This document shows, one piece after another, positions 11,450 through 12,932 of a stretch of 12,932 nt of DNA. Under the pieces are notes generated by a model. The model did not search any database. It saw only the letters and a program-made list of their open reading frames with translations, and was not told where the DNA came from. The translations under genes and the position numbers were made by a program. The stretch comes from JAYVJM01 sp043769275 (lineage in GTDB: Bacteria; Pseudomonadota; Gammaproteobacteria; Pseudomonadales; UBA7239): the NCBI GenBank assembly GCA_043769275.1, contig JAYVJM010000077.1, positions 1 to 12,932 of the forward strand, read 5' to 3'. The first letter of the stretch is position 1. Each line of letters opens with the position of its first letter.

Positions 11450-12759
11450 TCATGCCTTAACGCCAGCATCTGCCTGCTCAATAACGTCTAGCGGCACACG
11501 GTAGCGACAGGGGATTTTCAGGCTCCCAAACAGTGTAATGCTGGCGGCGATACACATGAGAATGATGGGCGCCGCCAGCACGCCGTGCTCTGCCAGTTTC
11601 TCCATCGCCATGGGTGAAAGCCCATTGAAAATAGACATGCCGATGTTATGGCTGAGCGCGAGTCCGGTGAAGCGAATGCGCGTATGGAACAACTCGATAA
11701 TCGCAGCTTGATAACAGCCGTTAATCATTGCTGCAGGCGCGGCCAGTAATAGCGCCCCTGAGTACAGATGCCCGGATGACAACAGGTATGTGGCAGGCAA
11801 AGCGGCCAACAAAATCCATAGGCTTCCTATGCGCAGCAGTACGCGGCGTCCGTAAAAGTCAGAAAGCCAGCCAAAAAACATCGTCAGCAGTACGACAACA
11901 AAGACAATCAGCATGCTATAGAAATAGCTCGTTTGTGCCGGCAAATGGAAATAACGCTGCGTGAACGAAGGAATAAATAGGTAGATGGCTGAAAATGTGC
12001 CGGCGACGGCGGTGAGCGATGATGCAAGAAGAAAGGTTCGCGTTTTTTGTCTGAATAGCTCCATGGCAGGTACTTTGGGCAAGTCTTTGGTTTTTTCCAG
12101 TGCCTGAAAGATGGGCGTTTCCTCTATGTTTTTGCGCAAGATATAGCTGAGTACCCCAACTAGACTGCCGAATAAAAAGGGCAGTCGCCAGCCCCACGCA
12201 AGAACCTGTTCTTCAGATAAAAAATGGTTGATGAGAAAACCGGTAGCGGCCGCTAGCACTAAGCCTAAGGAGGCTGCGGCGATATGCTGCTGGTGACAAA
12301 TCCTCGGCGAGCAGGCGAAACATGTTCAGCCGCAAATACGATGGCACCCGGAAGCTCGCCGCCAACCGAAATTCCTTGCAAAATACGAAAAGCGATCAGC
12401 AATGCGGTTGAAAAAGCCCCTATTTCGTTATATCCAGGCAGCAGGGCTATACCTAGCGTTGCGCCAGAGATGAGCATGATAGATAGGCGAAACATGGGTT
12501 TTCGCCCGATGCGGTCACCAATATGGCTGAATAGAGCGCCACCAATGGGTCTGACAAAATAACCTAAAGCAAAAATGGCAAAAACCTACAAAAATGGCTG
12601 GGTCGTCTGTTCTGGCAAAAAAACTTTGGCCAAGTTATTGGCCAGCATCAAGACAATAGCGAAGTCGTAGAATTCGAGCACAGCACCGACACAGGTAACT
12701 AAAAATAAGGGCATGCTGATGCGGGGCGTGCACTGCTTGGCTTTAGTAAGTGCCGACAT
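11450..12759 (-). pseudogene. MHS-type MFS transporter, broken by a nonsense codon and a frameshift
   Basis: Three open frames join into one transporter of the metabolite:H+ symporter (ProP/KgtP-like) kind. The N-terminal piece from ATG 12759 has the MHS-like VGAVLEFYDFAIV (24-36). It ends at an in-frame TAG (12586-12588, codon 58), after which the same frame continues ...YFVRPIGGALFSHIGDRIGRK, a classic MFS motif A. The middle piece runs to GFVTSS; then the frame changes near 12287-12295. Adding one base there joins RRGFVT to QQHIAAASLGLVLAAATG and gives about 436 residues, a normal length. The C-terminal half is intact to the TGA at 11450, with FGWLSDFYGRRVLLR as the second motif-A copy. 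Two independent lesions make function unlikely, unless the sequence itself has errors. The ribosome site at 12759 is poor. The substrate is unknown. Confidence 0.85.
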
Positions 12760-12841
12760 GACGACCCGTTGACGTGGATAGAAGATTCTTGGGCAATAAT
12801 CCGAGCAAAAAGTTCCTTGTTGTTTAATTTGCTTACTGATG

Positions 12842-12932
12842 TTACGCAGCCGCGCTAAATTGCTGAAGTTCTGCATAGGCGGCTCGCGATGCGTTGATGA
12901 GTAATTTCCGACAAAGCGCGAAGGGATTGAGC
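12842..12932 (-). CDS. possible 3' end of an unidentified gene, cut by window edge
   Basis: A minus-strand frame is open from the right edge to a TAA at 12842-12844, giving 29 codons that end AAYAELQQFSAAA. The composition (Ala, Gln, Leu, an amphipathic helix pattern) looks like a protein tail, for example a phasin-like helix, but it is too short to assign. It would end 82 bp upstream of the MFS start. It may also be chance. Confidence 0.3.
   Translation of the reverse strand, partial: LNPFALCRKLLINASRAAYAELQQFSAAA

Overview
The window looks like a chromosomal segment of a gammaproteobacterium that uses lipids or steroid-like compounds. This rests on a HemA/RmuC/SlyD set with gammaproteobacterial-type sequences and on many CoA-linked enzymes beside a FadL-type porin. 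I cannot fix the genus. No tRNA, rRNA, CRISPR array, transposase or integrase is visible.

Left block (+ strand, about 84-4635): a tightly packed run of hemA (glutamyl-tRNA reductase), a putative lipoprotein, a crotonase-fold protein, rmuC and a PaaI-type hotdog thioesterase. Gaps are 37 bp, 33 bp, 0 bp and an 8-bp overlap, so this is probably one transcription unit. HemA stops about 20 residues early compared with relatives, and the usual downstream partner prfA is absent. The crotonase has His at both positions normally held by catalytic Glu.

Middle block (- strand, 5102-8377, transcribed right to left): four genes with 9-bp or 1-bp gaps or an 8-bp overlap. Two are DUF35/OB-fold proteins and two are SCP2-thiolase-like proteins. 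Both DUF35 proteins lack the zinc-ribbon cysteines and both thiolases lack canonical catalytic residues, so the unit looks like a non-thiolytic acyl-CoA complex such as an aldolase, or an atypical CoA-ester enzyme. A bidirectional terminator (5024-5053) follows it. Beyond that is the 3' remnant of a PepSY/transmembrane-helix gene, abutting the thioesterase tail to tail.

Right-middle block (- strand, 8609-10822): a FadL/OmpP1-family outer-membrane transporter, then a secreted chalcone-isomerase-like protein, then a short remnant of a second chalcone-isomerase-like gene. A strong terminator hairpin sits between fadL and the chalcone-isomerase-like gene, followed by a second hairpin over the latter's start codon. 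Two perfect palindromes flank a candidate fadL promoter.

Right end: slyD (+ strand) runs divergently from fadL and convergently with an MHS-type MFS transporter gene on the - strand. That gene is broken by an in-frame TAG and a frameshift. The last ~90 bases may hold the 3' end of another - strand gene.

Together the intact genes suggest uptake of a hydrophobic substrate (FadL, possibly a periplasmic carrier) and intracellular acyl-CoA processing (crotonase, thioesterase, DUF35/thiolase-like quartet), set among housekeeping genes. Three decayed genes (PepSY-TM, chalcone-isomerase-like, MFS) lie within about 8 kb.
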